From Prunus persica (lineage: Eukaryota > Streptophyta > Magnoliopsida > Rosales > Rosaceae), in the NCBI RefSeq assembly GCF_000346465.2, contig NC_034012.1:14219119-14283118 (forward strand): DNA of 64,000 nt. The letters run 5' to 3'. The position numbers were made by a program, and so were the translations under genes. The notes beneath the pieces were generated by a model. It saw nothing but the letters and a program-made list of their open reading frames with translations, was not told where the DNA came from and did no database searches. Of this stretch, positions 10,703 through 22,322 are shown one piece after another (the first letter of the stretch is position 1; each line of letters starts with the position of its first letter).

Positions 10703-11689
10703 CTAATACAATTAGTGTAAATGTCCTTTTACTATATAATTAGGTATATCCATACAAAATAAATCTTTAATCTTGAACATATTTATACATGATATACGGA
10801 TTCTATGACTCACAAAGAAAACCTACCATACATTTGTGTTTATGTTTAATCTCATTTTCTCTTTTGTAATTCCATCTACTTTTCATAAGAATTTGTTTGA
10901 ACCAATTTATATATAAAAACTACCCTTGTTTTTAGATGATTATTGTGGTAGGATGAAATCAACAAAATAGACAAACACGGTATTTCAAGAAAAGACTATA
11001 ATAACAACTATCTAATTGAATGATCAAATAGTTTCGGATCCAAGTGATTGTCGCAAAGATGATCTTTGAAGAAATATCTAAAAACTAAATGGTATCGGAT
11101 TATTGGAATGCAAGGTGAGTCTTATAAGAGTGTCCTTCAAATAAGCTTATTTGAGAAATCCCTCAACTAAAGTCATATCAGTCTCCTTCTAACAGTATAT
11201 ATATACACACCACACCTTTTGTGAAAATCTAAAAATACTAAATTAGGAATGAAAACTGACAGTTAAAGAACTCTCGTGATCACTCTACAAGATTGTGACC
11301 TGAATGATGAATCAGCAGCTTAAGTTTCAGCCTGTTTGCCACATACCTTGAAAGTATCCCACCCAATTAATCACACAAAAACAACTTCTTTTGACTTGAT
11401 CACACAAGACAACTTAGCTAGCTTTTATTGTCCCGCCTCTAATAAAAGCTTACTTAATACGTAGTCCCATCAACCCTACCATCAAAGTAGGGGTTGAATT
11501 TGGCGCTCTTTAACCTTTAATCACCACAAGAGTCACAAATTCTTCTCTTCTCTCTCCTTATCTTTCCAACCCCACTGATATCTCATAAAGGTCTATAAAT
11601 AGGGACAACCAAGCCATATTATACTCACTCATCAATCATCTCTTGCATACTTTCATATATACATTATCGTGCTTGTTGTTAAGCAAAAC
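10702..11689 (+). repeat. Upstream part of unit B (paralogue of 1-893)
   Basis: Near-identical to the copy A upstream region, but with the 130 bases that A has lost. It contains the older fold-back repeat at about 10965-11175 in the same relative place as in A, so that repeat predates the duplication. Confidence 0.8.
11594..11601 (+). promoter_or_regulatory. TATA box of copy B
   Basis: TATAAATA in GGTCTATAAATAGGGA, 96 bases before the ATG at 11690. Upstream lies a CT-rich tract (TTCTCTTCTCTCTCC) that is also conserved in copies A and C. Confidence 0.85.
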
Positions 11690-12237
11690 ATGGCATCCTC
11701 AAAGGCTTTTCTTCTTCTTGGTCTTGTCTTTGTTGTTCTCCTCATCTCCTCTGAGGTCTCAGCTACTCCAACTCGTGAGTTTCTCACTTTCTTAACTAAA
11801 TTATATATATTAAATTAGTAATTGTATCTTTCTTTCCAGTAACGATTTGTGAATTTAGGCACATTTTAATTAAGGTGCACTGGTCGTGAAAATGATTATG
11901 CTTTGAACTCTTTTTCTGCATGTAGGGTTAGTGGTTGTTGCACTTGCATGGCTTAATTTGCACCTTATTAAATACAAACTGATCCATGATTGTTATAAGT
12001 TATGTATATGTTTTTGCTTTATATATAAAATTTTTGTTTGTTCTCTCAGAGGAGAGTATAGTCAACGGTGATGGCCACGGACATGGAGAGTATGGCCATG
12101 GACATGGAGGTTATGGACACGGACATGGAGGGCATAACCACGGACATGGAGGGTATGGCCATGGACATGGAGGGTATGGCCACGGCCACCACGGCAAAGG
12201 GGGGCCGGGTGCTGCTGAGACTGAAATCGAGAATTAG
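11690..12237 (+). CDS. Copy B: secreted Gly/His-rich repeat protein (GRP family-like)
   Basis: Two exons are predicted: 11690-11774, then 12050-12237 (intron 275 bases, GTGAGT..CTCAG, phase 1), giving 90 residues. Residues 1-25 (MASSKAFLLLGLVFVVLLIS to SEVSA) form a textbook secretion signal with likely cleavage after VSA. The mature part starts TPTQESIVNGD. It then carries about seven imperfect HGHGG(Y/H)G units, and ends HHGKGGPGAAETEIEN. Exon 1 resembles the plant GRP family (PF07172), whose members are cell-wall or apoplastic glycine-rich proteins. Many closely spaced His residues suggest Zn, Cu or Ni binding. Gly/His-rich secreted proteins of this look also include precursors of antimicrobial shepherins. 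Either role is inference. AATAAAGTTG at about 12296 is a likely polyadenylation signal. No lesion is seen. Confidence 0.78.
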
Positions 12238-13021
12238 ATAACCTATTAGTTTCTGTGACTTACGTTGCAGGTGTGTTGTAAGGGTAGTAGTACGAAATAA
12301 AGTTGTTTGGTTGAGTAATCTATATGAAATCTCAATCATAGACTCGTCTTAAGCTTGTTCTCGTGTTCTCTGTAATGTACGCATTGGAATGTGTTCTCTT
12401 GTTATGTGATAAAATGTGATGTAACTTGCTCAATACATATATTATGTAAAAAAAATGTTTAGTATGGCTTGGATGCTTAAAATTGAGGGGAAGCACATCC
12501 TCACAACAAATGAGATTTTGACACTTGTTAAAATAACTTTACTTTTTCCTAATATTAATCGAGTTTATATATGACTCATTTGTTTTGTATGATCACATTT
12601 GGTTAATGAATTGTACACCAAATCTAATAGAATATCGATCCTCTGCTATGATTTTAGTCCTTTAATAAGATGAATCGTAATTTGGAGCACATTTGGTAGT
12701 TCCTACTCTCACTCAAAAATACATATTGGTTGGTCCATTAAAATGCAAATATCACCTCTCATATCATTATGCGAACATTGGGAACAAGAGTAGTGTTTCC
12801 ACCGTTGGCAAGGGATTGGAAGATCTAGCTTGATGGAAAAATAAGGAGTAAAACTTAAAGAAGCATGCATGCCGTGTATGTATTGACGATACTAATTTGG
12901 CAATTTCTAGTGGGTGAATTAAAAAAACATTTTTAATCTATATATGTAAAGTAAAATATTGTTGTAGTTAAATTTTAAAATAATTCATTTAAGAAATTTG
13001 TGGTCAATTTGTGATTGCAGA

Positions 13022-13155
13022 GGTTCAAGAGATTTGTGGTCACTTACTGTTGGATGTAAATTTAACGGTTCACTTACTCTTGCACTCCTTTTAAGAAACT
13101 TTTTTGAACTATTGAATGTTACATCCAAAGGTGGGTGATCACAATCTCTTAGACC
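13022..13155. mobile_element. Small hairpin MITE-like repeat
   Basis: The left arm GGTTCAAGAGATTTGTGGTC pairs imperfectly with the right arm ending GATCACAATCTCTTAGACCC, and TGGATGTAA/TTACATCCA continue the stem. No clear target duplication. Confidence 0.45.
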
Positions 13156-13784
13156 CCTATAATCCAAGAGATCGAAACTATTAATAAGATATACAAATGC
13201 ATGAACTAATTTAGTTAAATTGATAACTCGAGGACTAAAGTGGCGAATGAGTTAAAACAAAAGAACCATTTCAACATTTAAACCGAAAAAAACATTTTGA
13301 TTATGTGGGCTGCTTTCGCAAGAGATAAATAAAACCTCTTTTTCTACGACCTAGTGATTTATAATAAAATATTATTTATCTTACTATTTCTATTGCATGC
13401 TGCCATAAGCCTTATATTTTTATATTGTAATAGAGGTGAAACGCGTCACTCAATGACTTTCAGTATGGGCAGTAGCAAAAATATTAGAAATTAATTTATG
13501 CATATGCTCAGTGCTCAAATTTAAGGGATGAAGCCACGTGAAGATTTTGTTATATAAAAACAAAAAGAAGCAAAAAAGAAAAATGGAAGGCCACCCCACG
13601 TGAAATGGTGAAGCAACGGCTACAATTACAAAGCAAACCATCAACAAAGAAATAAAAAAAAAAAAGCAAAAGGAAGCATCCAATGCAAATTATAAAAAAA
13701 AAAGTAATAGGAAACCGTGCGAATGCCAGTCTTCATTCTTAATAGCTACCATGCCAAGTATATCAATTTACGGTGCCTAATACA

Positions 13785-14300
13785 TAGGGGTGGCAATTTC
13801 GGATACGACCCGATACACGACTCGAAACCCGCACGAGAAATTAGCGGGTTCAACCCGCACGATAAAAAAACGGGTCAATTTCGGGTCAACCCGTTCTGAC
13901 CCGTTTAATAAACGGATGGGTTTCGGGTCAACCCGCTAACCCGCTATAATACCTATCTAACCCGTTTATTAAACGGGTCGTGTCAACCTGTGTACAACCC
14001 GTCAACCCGTCTCTTCTCCTTTTTTTTTCCTTCTTTCTTCTCTTCTCTCTTTTTTTTTTTCCTCTCTTTTCCTTTCCTCTTCTCTCTTTTTTTCTTCTCC
14101 TCTCTTTTTTTTTTCCTCTCTTCAGTTTTTTTTTTTCCTTCTTTCTTCTCTTCTCTCTTTTTTTTTCCTCTCTTTTCCTTTCCTCTTCTCTCTTTTTTTT
14201 TTCCTCTCTTTTCCTTTCCTCTTCTCTCTTTTTTTTTTCCTTCTCTTCAGTTTTCTCTCATCTCTCTTTTTTCTGTCTTACTTTCCTTCAATCTTCTCTC

Positions 14301-14352
<52 letters not shown>

Positions 14353-14656
14353 TTTTTTCTTTCTTTAGCTTCTCTCTTCTCTCCTCTCTCTATCTTTTTT
14401 TTTTCTTTCTTTTCCTTATATTTTCTCTACTCTCTCTGTTTTTTTTTAATTAAAATTTTTTCGGTTGTGAGTTTTGTAACATGCATGTTATTCTTTATGA
14501 ACCCGTTACACGACTCGAAACCCGCACGATAAAAGACGACCCGAACCCGACACGACACGTTTATTAAATAGGTTGGGTTCGGGTTGAGCATTCTTGACAC
14601 GTTTATTATCCCGACACGACACGAACCCGACACGACCCGACCCATTGCCAGCCCTA
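13785..14656. mobile_element. Non-autonomous hAT-like element with long pyrimidine tract
   Basis: Ends are TAGGGGTGGCAAT and its inverted partner (TAGGGCTGGCAAT when read from the other side). The 8 bp duplication CTAATACA occurs at 13777-13784 and 14657-14664. The paralogous site in unit A near 10020 is empty (CCTAATACATTAGC). Subterminal parts are packed with ACCCG/CGGGT words. The interior 14008-14450 is nearly pure C/T including a long (CT)n run. Apparent Phe/Ser/Leu-rich frames there are compositional artefacts. Confidence 0.88.
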
Positions 14657-14719
14657 CTAATACATTAATTAGCACTAATCGATAATTTTTTGATACTCTA
14701 ATGATAATATCGATAATTA

Positions 14720-15061
14720 GGAGTGTATCCAATTCAAATTTTTAATCACTTTTATAGAGTTTAAAAGTTTGAATGTATTCAATTTAGATTTTTAAAGAGT
14801 TTATAAAAGTCTAATGGTATTCAATTGTGACTTTTAAAAAGTAGTTAAAGTAGTTAAAAGTTTTGTGGTATCCAAAAAGTTAATTATTTTAAAAAAAGCT
14901 TATTAAATGAATGACTTTTCTATAAAAGTATTTGAGCTAATTGTTAAGAGCAAAAGTCTTGTTAATTTATACTAGTGACTTTTATAAGTATTTAAGAATT
15001 TTTCAACTCTATAAAAATTACTCATTTAAAAAAAATCTTTATAAGTATGAATTGGATACAC
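14720..15061. mobile_element. PIF/Harbinger-like MITE (342 bp)
   Basis: Terminal words GAGTGTATCCAATTC and GAATTGGATACAC are inverted, with TTA on both sides (14717-14719, 15062-15064). Unit A has an uninterrupted site (GACAATTAGTGTCG near 10075). The interior is AT-rich. Confidence 0.72.
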
Positions 15062-15259
15062 TTAATATTGAATTCATAATATATCAGGTATTGTAAATTT
15101 ATATTCCGTATCAGGCAGTAAGTAGCTATATAGCCATAGTTTCGAGTAAATATTATATGAGCTTTGAAGATAATTAACATTTATTCTCTTTGTACTTTAG
15201 TAGTTGGGGTTGTATCTGGTCCTGATTTTGCATATCTATTATTTGATAAAGTCACCTCT

Positions 15260-16020
15260 GAAAAAGCACAAATCATCAAAGTTTGTGGACATGAGAGAGA
15301 GAGATTACTGTGGCTGGATTGTCAACAAAGTGTGAATGGCTTTTCTTCGTGGTCCTTTGGCTTCATCTTCTACCCTTCTGCGTTGGTCACATTCATGTAA
15401 TTTTATAAAGGAAGCCACGTACCACAAAGGCTACCAAGGGCTGAGTTGGAATCCCATTCTAAGTAAGGATTCTTATGGTTTCAAATGATCTAGTTACATG
15501 AGAACTAGGAAAGGAGAACTTTCCCTACTTTGAACCCGACTCTTTGATATTAAGAATGCTGGTTTTAAGAATGAGTGATTGCCCTTCTCCAACCCTTATT
15601 GCCCAACCTAAAAGCAGACAGCTAATGCAATCCACTTATTAATAACTATTGTAGATTGATCTATATTAAATTGACTTGTATTAATATAACTTTATACACA
15701 GTACTAGATAATATGGTAGAGAGATTCAGAAACTTTAATAATTGTGACCACAAAAGGAAACAGTATAGGTCCTACCTGTGCATTTTTTCCTGCCTAAACC
15801 CTAAACACCTTTTGTTTTTGTGATCATCTAAACATGCTAAATTAAGAATGAAAATTGACAGTTAAAGACTCTCACGATCACTCTACAATACTGTGACCTG
15901 AATGCTGAATCAGCAACTTAAGTTTTAGCCCATTTGCCACATACCTCGAAAATATCCCATCCAATTTCATGCAACTAATCACACAAAAAATAACTTCTTT
16001 TGACTTGATCAAAAAAGACA
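15260..16020 (+). repeat. Boundary of unit C, paralogous to 10470-10700 and 11220-11420
   Basis: Starts with the unrecognised segment shared with 10475, then diverged spacer, then the upstream sequence common to copies A-C (CTCTACAA, GAATCAGCA, TTGCCACATACC). No gene is seen. Confidence 0.6.
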
Positions 16021-16025
16021 GCTTA

Positions 16026-16360
16026 GGGCCCGTTTGAAAACCATTTCAATTTTAGTTTTTAGTTTTTTTTTTTTGTTAGAGTATACAGGAAAAAGAAGGA
16101 GAATGAAATTGAGTGAAGATGAGATTGAGAGAGAAGATGAAAAGAGAGGATAAGAGGAAGGAGTGACAAAAGTGAAAACAAAAACTAAAAACTGAAATAT
16201 ATTTGAAATTGTTTTCACTTTTGTTCCTCCTCCCTCCCATATCCTCCCTTCTCATCATCTCCCTCATCTCAATCCTCACTCCCACTCTCATTTTTCTCTA
16301 ACATTCTAGCACAAAAAATGAAAACCAAAAACAAAAATTGAAATGTTTATCAAATAGCCC
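16026..16360. mobile_element. Tourist/PIF-like MITE in the copy C promoter region
   Basis: Inverted ends GGGCCCGTTTGAAAACCATT and AATGTTTATCAAATAGCCC, with TTA at 16023-16025 and 16361-16363. Copy B lacks it at the equivalent place. It lies about 320 bases upstream of the copy C start and could affect its expression. Confidence 0.8.
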
Positions 16361-16590
16361 TTACCTTTCGCGTTCCCACCTTTAAGAGATGCTTACTTAA
16401 TACGTAGTCCATCTAAAGCAGAAAAAAAAAGCATTGCTTGGTAAAGTCCAAAACCAAAAGATTAAAAATAGGGGTTGGGTTTGGCACTTTATCCTTTAAT
16501 CGTACTTATCTTCTGATTTGAAAAAAAAATCACAAATTCTTCTTTTCTCTCTCCTTATCTTTCCAACCCCACTGATATCTCATAAAGGTC

Positions 16591-16598
16591 TATAAATA
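16591..16598 (+). promoter_or_regulatory. TATA box of copy C
   Basis: TATAAATA in the shared GGTCTATAAATAGGGAG context, 93 bases before the ATG at 16684. Confidence 0.85.
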
Positions 16599-16683
16599 GG
16601 GAGAACCAAGCCACATTATACTCACTCAGCAATCATCTCTTGCATACTTTCATATATACATTATCGTGCTTGTTAAGCAAAAC

Positions 16684-17362
16684 ATGGCATCCTCAAAGGC
16701 TTTTCTTCTTCTTGGTCTTGTCTTTGCTGTTCTCCTCATCTCCTCTGAGGTCTCAGCTACTCCAACTCGTGAGTTTCTCACTTTCTTAACTAAATCATAT
16801 ATATTAAATAGTAATTGTATCTTTCTTTCCAGTAACGATTTGCGAGTTTAGGCTCATTTTAATTAAGGTGCACTGGTCGTGAAAATGATTATGCTTCGAA
16901 TTTGTACTAGATATATATAGCATTAGTGCTCTAAAATATATTAATTATGAGAATATCTGGATGTAATTTACTCTTTCTGCAGGAAGGGCTAGTGGTTGTT
17001 GTACTTGCATGGCTTAATCTATGATGGTTAAGTGATGTATATTTTAGAGACTAATGCTATTTGTAACACATTTACTGACCAGATTGCTGATCACCTCTCT
17101 AATATAGATGGGCCCCACATATACTGGTGAGGCCACCTCTATTAGAGAGATGGTCAGCAATGTGGTTAGTAAATGTGTTCCAAATAGCAGCACTCTATTT
17201 TTTTCTACATATTTTCTTGGGTGCTGATTTTTCCACTCCTTTTTTGGTTTTTTAATGCTTTTACTTTAACATATAAGGAAGTGTAAGTTGACAAAATATG
17301 AGTGGGAACATACAATTTCTAACAAAAGGAGTGTAAGTGGATAAAAGATAAGTGATAAAATC

Positions 17363-17404
<42 letters not shown>

Positions 17405-17616
17405 CTATATATATAAAGTTTTTGTTTGTTTTATCAGAGGAGAGTACAGTCAACTATGATGACAATTTTCTTGATGATCACGAGCATGGGCATGGGCATG
17501 GACATGACCATAGGCACGTCCATGGCCATGGGCATGACCACAGGCATGGACGACATGGCCATGGCCACAATGGCAAAGGGGGACCTGGTGCTGCTGAGAC
17601 TGAAACCGAGAATTAG
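16684..17616 (+). CDS. Copy C: secreted His/Asp-rich repeat protein
   Basis: Exons 16684-16768 and 17438-17616 (phase-1 intron of 669 bases), 87 residues. Signal peptide residues 1-25 are nearly the same as in copy B. The mature chain begins TPTQESTVNYDDNFLDDHEH, then has HGHGHDHRH units in place of the HGHGG units of B, and ends HNGKGGPGAAETETEN. The core is thus richer in Asp, Arg and His and poorer in Gly. This could alter metal or polyanion binding, but no function is shown by the sequence. The intron has grown by a hairpin MITE (17053-17192), a second hairpin-like piece (about 17218-17370) and a (CT)n run (17365-17400). The first 14-base part of the coding repeat is unbroken and splice sites are canonical. 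Confidence 0.77.
17053..17192. mobile_element. Hairpin MITE in the copy C intron
   Basis: TGCTATTTGTAACACATTTA and TAAATGTGTTCCAAATAGCA are inverted arms. The centre contains CCTCTATTAGAGAGATGGT, a motif also found in the MITE at 23473. Confidence 0.7.
17218..17375. mobile_element. Possible second hairpin MITE in the copy C intron
   Basis: GTGCTGATTTTTCCACTCC on the left is partly inverted on the right (GGAGTGTAAGTGG, then AAAATCAGCTC). Followed directly by a CT repeat. Copies B and D lack it. Confidence 0.45.
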
Positions 17617-18340
17617 ATAACCTGTTAGTTTCTGTATTTATGCTGCAGGTGTATCGTAAGGGTAGTAGTATGCAATAAAGTTGTAATGGTTTGAGTAATA
17701 TCTATAAACTCTCAATCATAGGTTCGCCTTAAGCTTGTTCTTGTGTTCTCTGTCATGTACGGATTGGATCACCTTGTTATGTACTAAAATGTGATTTAAC
17801 TTGTTGAATACATATTATGTCAAAAATGTCTAGTATGGCTTGGCTACTTAAAATTGAGGAGGACATCCTCACAATAAATGAGATTTTGAAACTTGTTAAA
17901 CTTCAAAAGAAAAAAAGGTTAAGGGAATTCCAAAGAAAAAAAATTAAAGGAATTTTCCAAGTTTCAAAAGTCTATTTGTTTTGAAGACGAACTCCTCCTC
18001 AGTTTTAAGGAGTGTAAGTTTTTTCCTAATATTAATGGAGTTTCATATATGACTCATTTGTTTTGTGTGATGACCATTTGGTTAATGAGTTGAGCACCGA
18101 ATCTAATGAAGTGATTTACGATTGATTTTATGTGAACATTGGAGGCCAGAGTAGTGTTTCCCACCGTTGACAAGGGATTGGAAGATCGAGCTTGATGGAA
18201 AAATAATAAGGAGCAAAACTTATAGAAGCATGCCATGCATGTATTGTTGTTATCATGATGATACTAATTTGGCAATTTCTAGCTTGATAAAAAAAAGAAG
18301 AAGATAACTTAACATCTACTCGTTTACCTAGGCATTTCAA
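17617..18340 (+). repeat. 3' flank of unit C (paralogue of 8060-8900 and 12238-12930)
   Basis: Conserved downstream block with AATAAAGTTG at about 17676 (polyadenylation signal candidate) and later words shared with A and B. No gene. Confidence 0.65.
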
Positions 18341-18489
18341 TACATATCTGTCTTCATGTAATGTTTACATTTTTTAAAAGAGAATGGGAAAAATACAAGG
18401 AGAAGCCTCTAGGGCATCTTATAAAGGAAAAAAGAATCCCAAACAAGCATGAAAAACATCTGCTGGGAGAGAATATATCCAAACATGTG

Positions 18490-19112
18490 TTTCCTATGCC
18501 ATGGCCTTGAACCGCCATTGCATCTGCTATAAAATTAGCTTCTCGAATAACATGATTAAAGAAAATATATACTCAAAGGAGCATGCCAATCTTAGAATAT
18601 TCTTCTGATAGTGTGAAGGCATCAAAAAAATTCAGACTTGGCGTTTATGGCATCAATATATTAGTGTCTGGAAATCACCTTCAACTTCTAGTCTTCTCCT
18701 CTGTCTGCTGGCAACAAAGGATAAACAATCTTAGCAATAAGCACACAAGTGTCTACAGTATTTCGAGCTCATGAAAAGAGAGGGTTCCCATACAAATAAT
18801 AAACCTCGACGGTCCCTGACTGGATTTGAGCAACAAACCATAAAAGTTGAGCATATAGCAAGTGGGGGAAGGTGGTTTCCATTGACTGAGGCGATGCTCC
18901 TGTCTAGCATGGCGAGTCCCTTGGCCAATGGCTCTATAAAAAGCCACACCAACATGTCTCGCAGTATGTATGACTTTGATGAGCGGGTGGAGTTGGAGTT
19001 GCTTGAAAATCCATTTATTTCTGCACATCCCAAAGTTGTAAGAGAAGCCTAGAATCCAAGCTAGCAAATCTTTAGAAGGGTTTGGTCTCAAATTAGAAGG
19101 GCATGGTTCCAT
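18490..19112 (-). pseudogene. LINE-type RNase H (RVT_3-like) relic
   Basis: On the minus strand, from 19112 leftwards, the reading contains WKPPSPTCYMLNFYG, KSSQGPSRF and later, after stops and frame changes, RLEVEGDFQTLI and REANFIADAMAVQGHG. These are the successive blocks of the RNase H domain found at the 3' end of plant non-LTR elements and in LINE-derived host genes. The Asp expected in LNFDG is Tyr, and several stops follow. It is a dead fragment. Its neighbours are the end of unit C and a hAT-like element. Confidence 0.72.
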
Positions 19113-19412
19113 ACTTGAGAAGAAGAAGAAAGGCTGTTGTTTATACCATAGTCAACAGATCTCATTCGCTAATGGACACGACACTGAAAACCACACATGC
19201 CAAAGGCTTAACCATCATAATCAACCGAAGTGTTAAGATGAAGAGAAGAACAAAGAAATGAAGAACAAGAAGATGAAGCACAGAGAGAATCTTAGGAGAA
19301 GAATTAGATTTTCTATATTTCGTTCATCCCTACAATAGCCTTAGCTAATATCTCACTTCTATGACTCTCCTAACTGCCTTGTAACAATACTTAACAGCTC
19401 ACTAACAAACTT

Positions 19413-19910
19413 CAGGGCTGGCCCTGATATTTTTAAGGCCCAGGGCAACGTCGAAAATATACCCTATTTATGTATAGCTCTACACAAGAAAGATCATTTT
19501 ATTTTATTTGCACATGTGTGTATATGAAACCTTTTATAACCATACAAAAAATTTTAGGGCTCCGACAAAGTGTCATTTAATTTTTGTATATAAGAAATGA
19601 TTGAAGATGCTATGTATCTATAGCTCAACACACAAGAAAAATAATTTGATTTTATTTGCTCGTGTGTTTAGAATATTAAAAAATAGAACTTTTATAACCA
19701 CAGAAAAAAGTTTAGGCCTCCGACAAAATGTTATTTATTTTTTGTAAAAAAGTACTAAAAAGAACCATGCACTCGCATAAAAAAGAGGCGCAAGGATATA
19801 ACTAGTTACCAAAATATGACCACATAAAAAAAATTAAAAAAATTTGGGCCCTCCCTTGAGCCAAGGCCCAGGGCGGTCACACTGACTACCCTAGCTCAAG
19901 GCCGAGGCTG
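19413..19910. mobile_element. hAT-like non-autonomous element (498 bp)
   Basis: The left end CAGGGCTGGCCCTGA is echoed by the right end, which reads CAGCCTCGGCCTTGAG from the other strand. Flanks are ACAAACTT (19405-19412) and ACAAGCTT (19911-19918), an 8 bp duplication with one change. Internal sequence has two related AT-rich copies of a CTCCGACAAA-GT block. Confidence 0.72.
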
Positions 19911-19919
19911 ACAAGCTTA

Positions 19920-21600
19920 ACAGCTCACTAATAATATTCTAATAACTCACTCCTTAATCTGCTAACACTTGGCACTATCATCATCATGATATTCTTACCC
20001 GAATTGACTGCAATAACCACGCAAGCCTCAATCAAGATTGTTGATGGAAGACCCTACCGATTGGTGAGGCACAATCCGCCATCGCTGAACGACAATAAGG
20101 ACCATCAAAAAATCCGAATGTGCTTCTCAACCACTAGGCATCATGCTTGCCGAAGAAGGATCCAAACAAGGCTGTCATGTCAGTTTTAGGATACATGCCA
20201 TCACCACAACAATTGACAGGAAGTCTCACATTGAAGAAAATGTGCAAATATCCCTTACCATTTGTCTATACACTATTCCCAAAATGGAAGATAATTAATC
20301 AATGCTACCATTACTCTGTAAAAATCATTTCAGACTTTGCATTTAGCTAATTTAAGCATCAGAGAGCTTTTGGTCGGTACTAGACCGGTGCCAATATTTC
20401 ACCAATTATCTTCCTCACAGGTCATCCTACACTTGCCGAAGGCTGCATGAGGCAAAGTTTTGAAGATCAGCTCCCTTTAGAGTTGCATCCAATTTTGGAC
20501 ATCAACAACAATTTATGAAGAGGGTTGAAAGATTCAGTTTTTGTCTCACATAAAGCACACATTAGATTTGCATGGGCATTATTTGAGCTGGTGATTACTT
20601 TTACTTGTAAGAATCCTCTTGATTTGGAGGGATAACCTCCAGTTTTTTTTTTTTTTTTTTTCCAATGATGGGTTTTTGGGTGAACATTTTTTGTGTGTTG
20701 ATCTGATTACTATGACTAGTCATACTATATATGTTATCTCTGTAATGTTGAAGAATCTTCACACACCTCTCACTTTAGTTATTGCTAACACAAGAGATGT
20801 CTAAATTGACAGGTCCTTCTGAGTGCCTAGATTGATAGGACATCTCACTTTAATCATCTTCTAAGTTTGAATGGATTTGAATATTAATTGATAAGTGAAT
20901 GTGTCTCTTCTGTTATGTGTTCTTAGATCTATGACTAGTTGTTGACTAGTCATATATTTTCTAGGATTACTTTGTTGATACGTCTAATCTATGGTCTATC
21001 TTATCAGCATTTAAATTTACCCCTTCCACCTAATTACTAATTTTATTTTGACTTTGGGTGGGATTTGGAGTTTCCAAATTTTTGAAAGCAAATGTTGTAA
21101 GGATAGTACAGCCGAAAAAATTCAACTATATTCTAATGCAAATGATATTGAAATGTGGACCTGAAGAATTGTAAACTAGTGTAATGGGTTAAGTGATACA
21201 ATCCCTCGAGTCAAACAGAGAGATAATGTTTACCATTTGTTTGTTTGTAATACAATCTCATTTATCACTCCTTTTTCTCAGCCCAAATGTATGAAATATT
21301 ATCTTTAATATCTAATCAATTGAAATATTATCTTTCATAATCACCCAACAATTTGATATGATGCTAGCTATCAATCACGCTATCTAACCAACTTTTGACT
21401 TAGCTATTCGTCATTTTCATAATCAATCACAAACCAAACTCTATTGACTTTAGTTATTGCTCCTTACATTTTGCGCATAAGGAAAGAGCCATCTACACCA
21501 ATCTGACCACATTACTAATCACATCTTGCACACAAACAAAACTCATATGAAATTTTGCTGATCACTAACTTAAATACGTAGTCTTATCAACCTATCAAAA
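19920..21600. other. Intergenic stretch without recognisable gene
   Basis: Only short frames occur, none with a family signature. A 20-base T run lies near 20643-20660. The last 150 bases become the promoter of copy D. Confidence 0.55.
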
Positions 21601-21674
21601 TCAAACAAAGCATCTTGATTTAAACTAGGTTCTGCCTTTTTCTTTTGGTGAGAAAAAAAAAAATCTTAAAGGTC

Positions 21675-21682
21675 TATAAATA
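21675..21682 (+). promoter_or_regulatory. TATA box of copy D
   Basis: TATAAATA in GGTCTATAAATAGAGAG, 94 bases before the ATG at 21769. Confidence 0.85.
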
Positions 21683-21768
21683 GAGAGCCAAGTGCCACAT
21701 TATGTTCACTCAGCAGAAATCATCTACCCTTCGTACATTATTTGTGTTCACCTTGTGCTGATTACCAT

Positions 21769-22322
21769 ATGGCATCTTCGAAAACTTTTCTTCTTCTTGG
21801 TCTTGTCTTTGCTGTTGTCCTCGTCTCCTCTGAGGTCGTCTCAGCTCGCGAGCTGGTTCCGACTACTGCTCAAACCCGTCAGTTTCTTTCTTTCTCAAAT
21901 AAATCTTTTGTTTCTTTTATTCTAGTATGAGTTCGTAAACTTTTCGAGGCACATTCTATATGTGGTACAGGATAGATCATGACAATTTTTAATGATACGA
22001 ATTAATTTGTATTTATATATGTGACTTGTAAAGAAATGAATGGTTAAGATTTCTTTAGCTAAATGATGTGCCTGCATGGCTTAATTTGCAACTTTTCGAC
22101 ATATATAACGTTTTTCTTTTTATGCTATTTTCCTCTTCTTTTTTTTTTTTTCTTTCAGAGGAAAATGTAGAGAAGGATAACTATGGTGACCATTTTCACT
22201 GCCACGAGCATGGACTTTGGGAGCATGGCCACGGCCATTGCCACGGACACTGGGAGCATTGTGGCCATGGCTGCCACGGAAAATGGGGACATGGTGCTGC
22301 TGGGAGTGAAATAGAGAATTAG
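21769..22322 (+). CDS. Copy D: secreted His/Cys-rich protein
   Basis: Exons 21769-21877 and 22159-22322 (phase-1 intron of 281 bases), 90 residues. The signal peptide MASSKTFLLLGLVFAVVLVS is followed by SEVVSA, so cleavage is likely near residue 26. Then comes RELVPTTAQTQENVEKDNYG, matching the RELAET motif after the signal of GRP-family proteins. The core lacks long Gly runs and instead alternates HCHEHG, WEHGHGHCHGH, WEHCGHGCHG, with four Cys, several Trp and many His. The end is GHGAAGSEIEN, a variant of the family tail. Cys and His in this spacing could bind Zn or Cu or form disulphides in the apoplast; this is inference. The RELVPTT segment groups D with E and F rather than with A-C. Confidence 0.77.

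Noticed and set aside
13980..14532. Two long Phe/Ser/Leu-rich frames
   Set aside because: They translate a C/T-only tract inside a hAT-like element.
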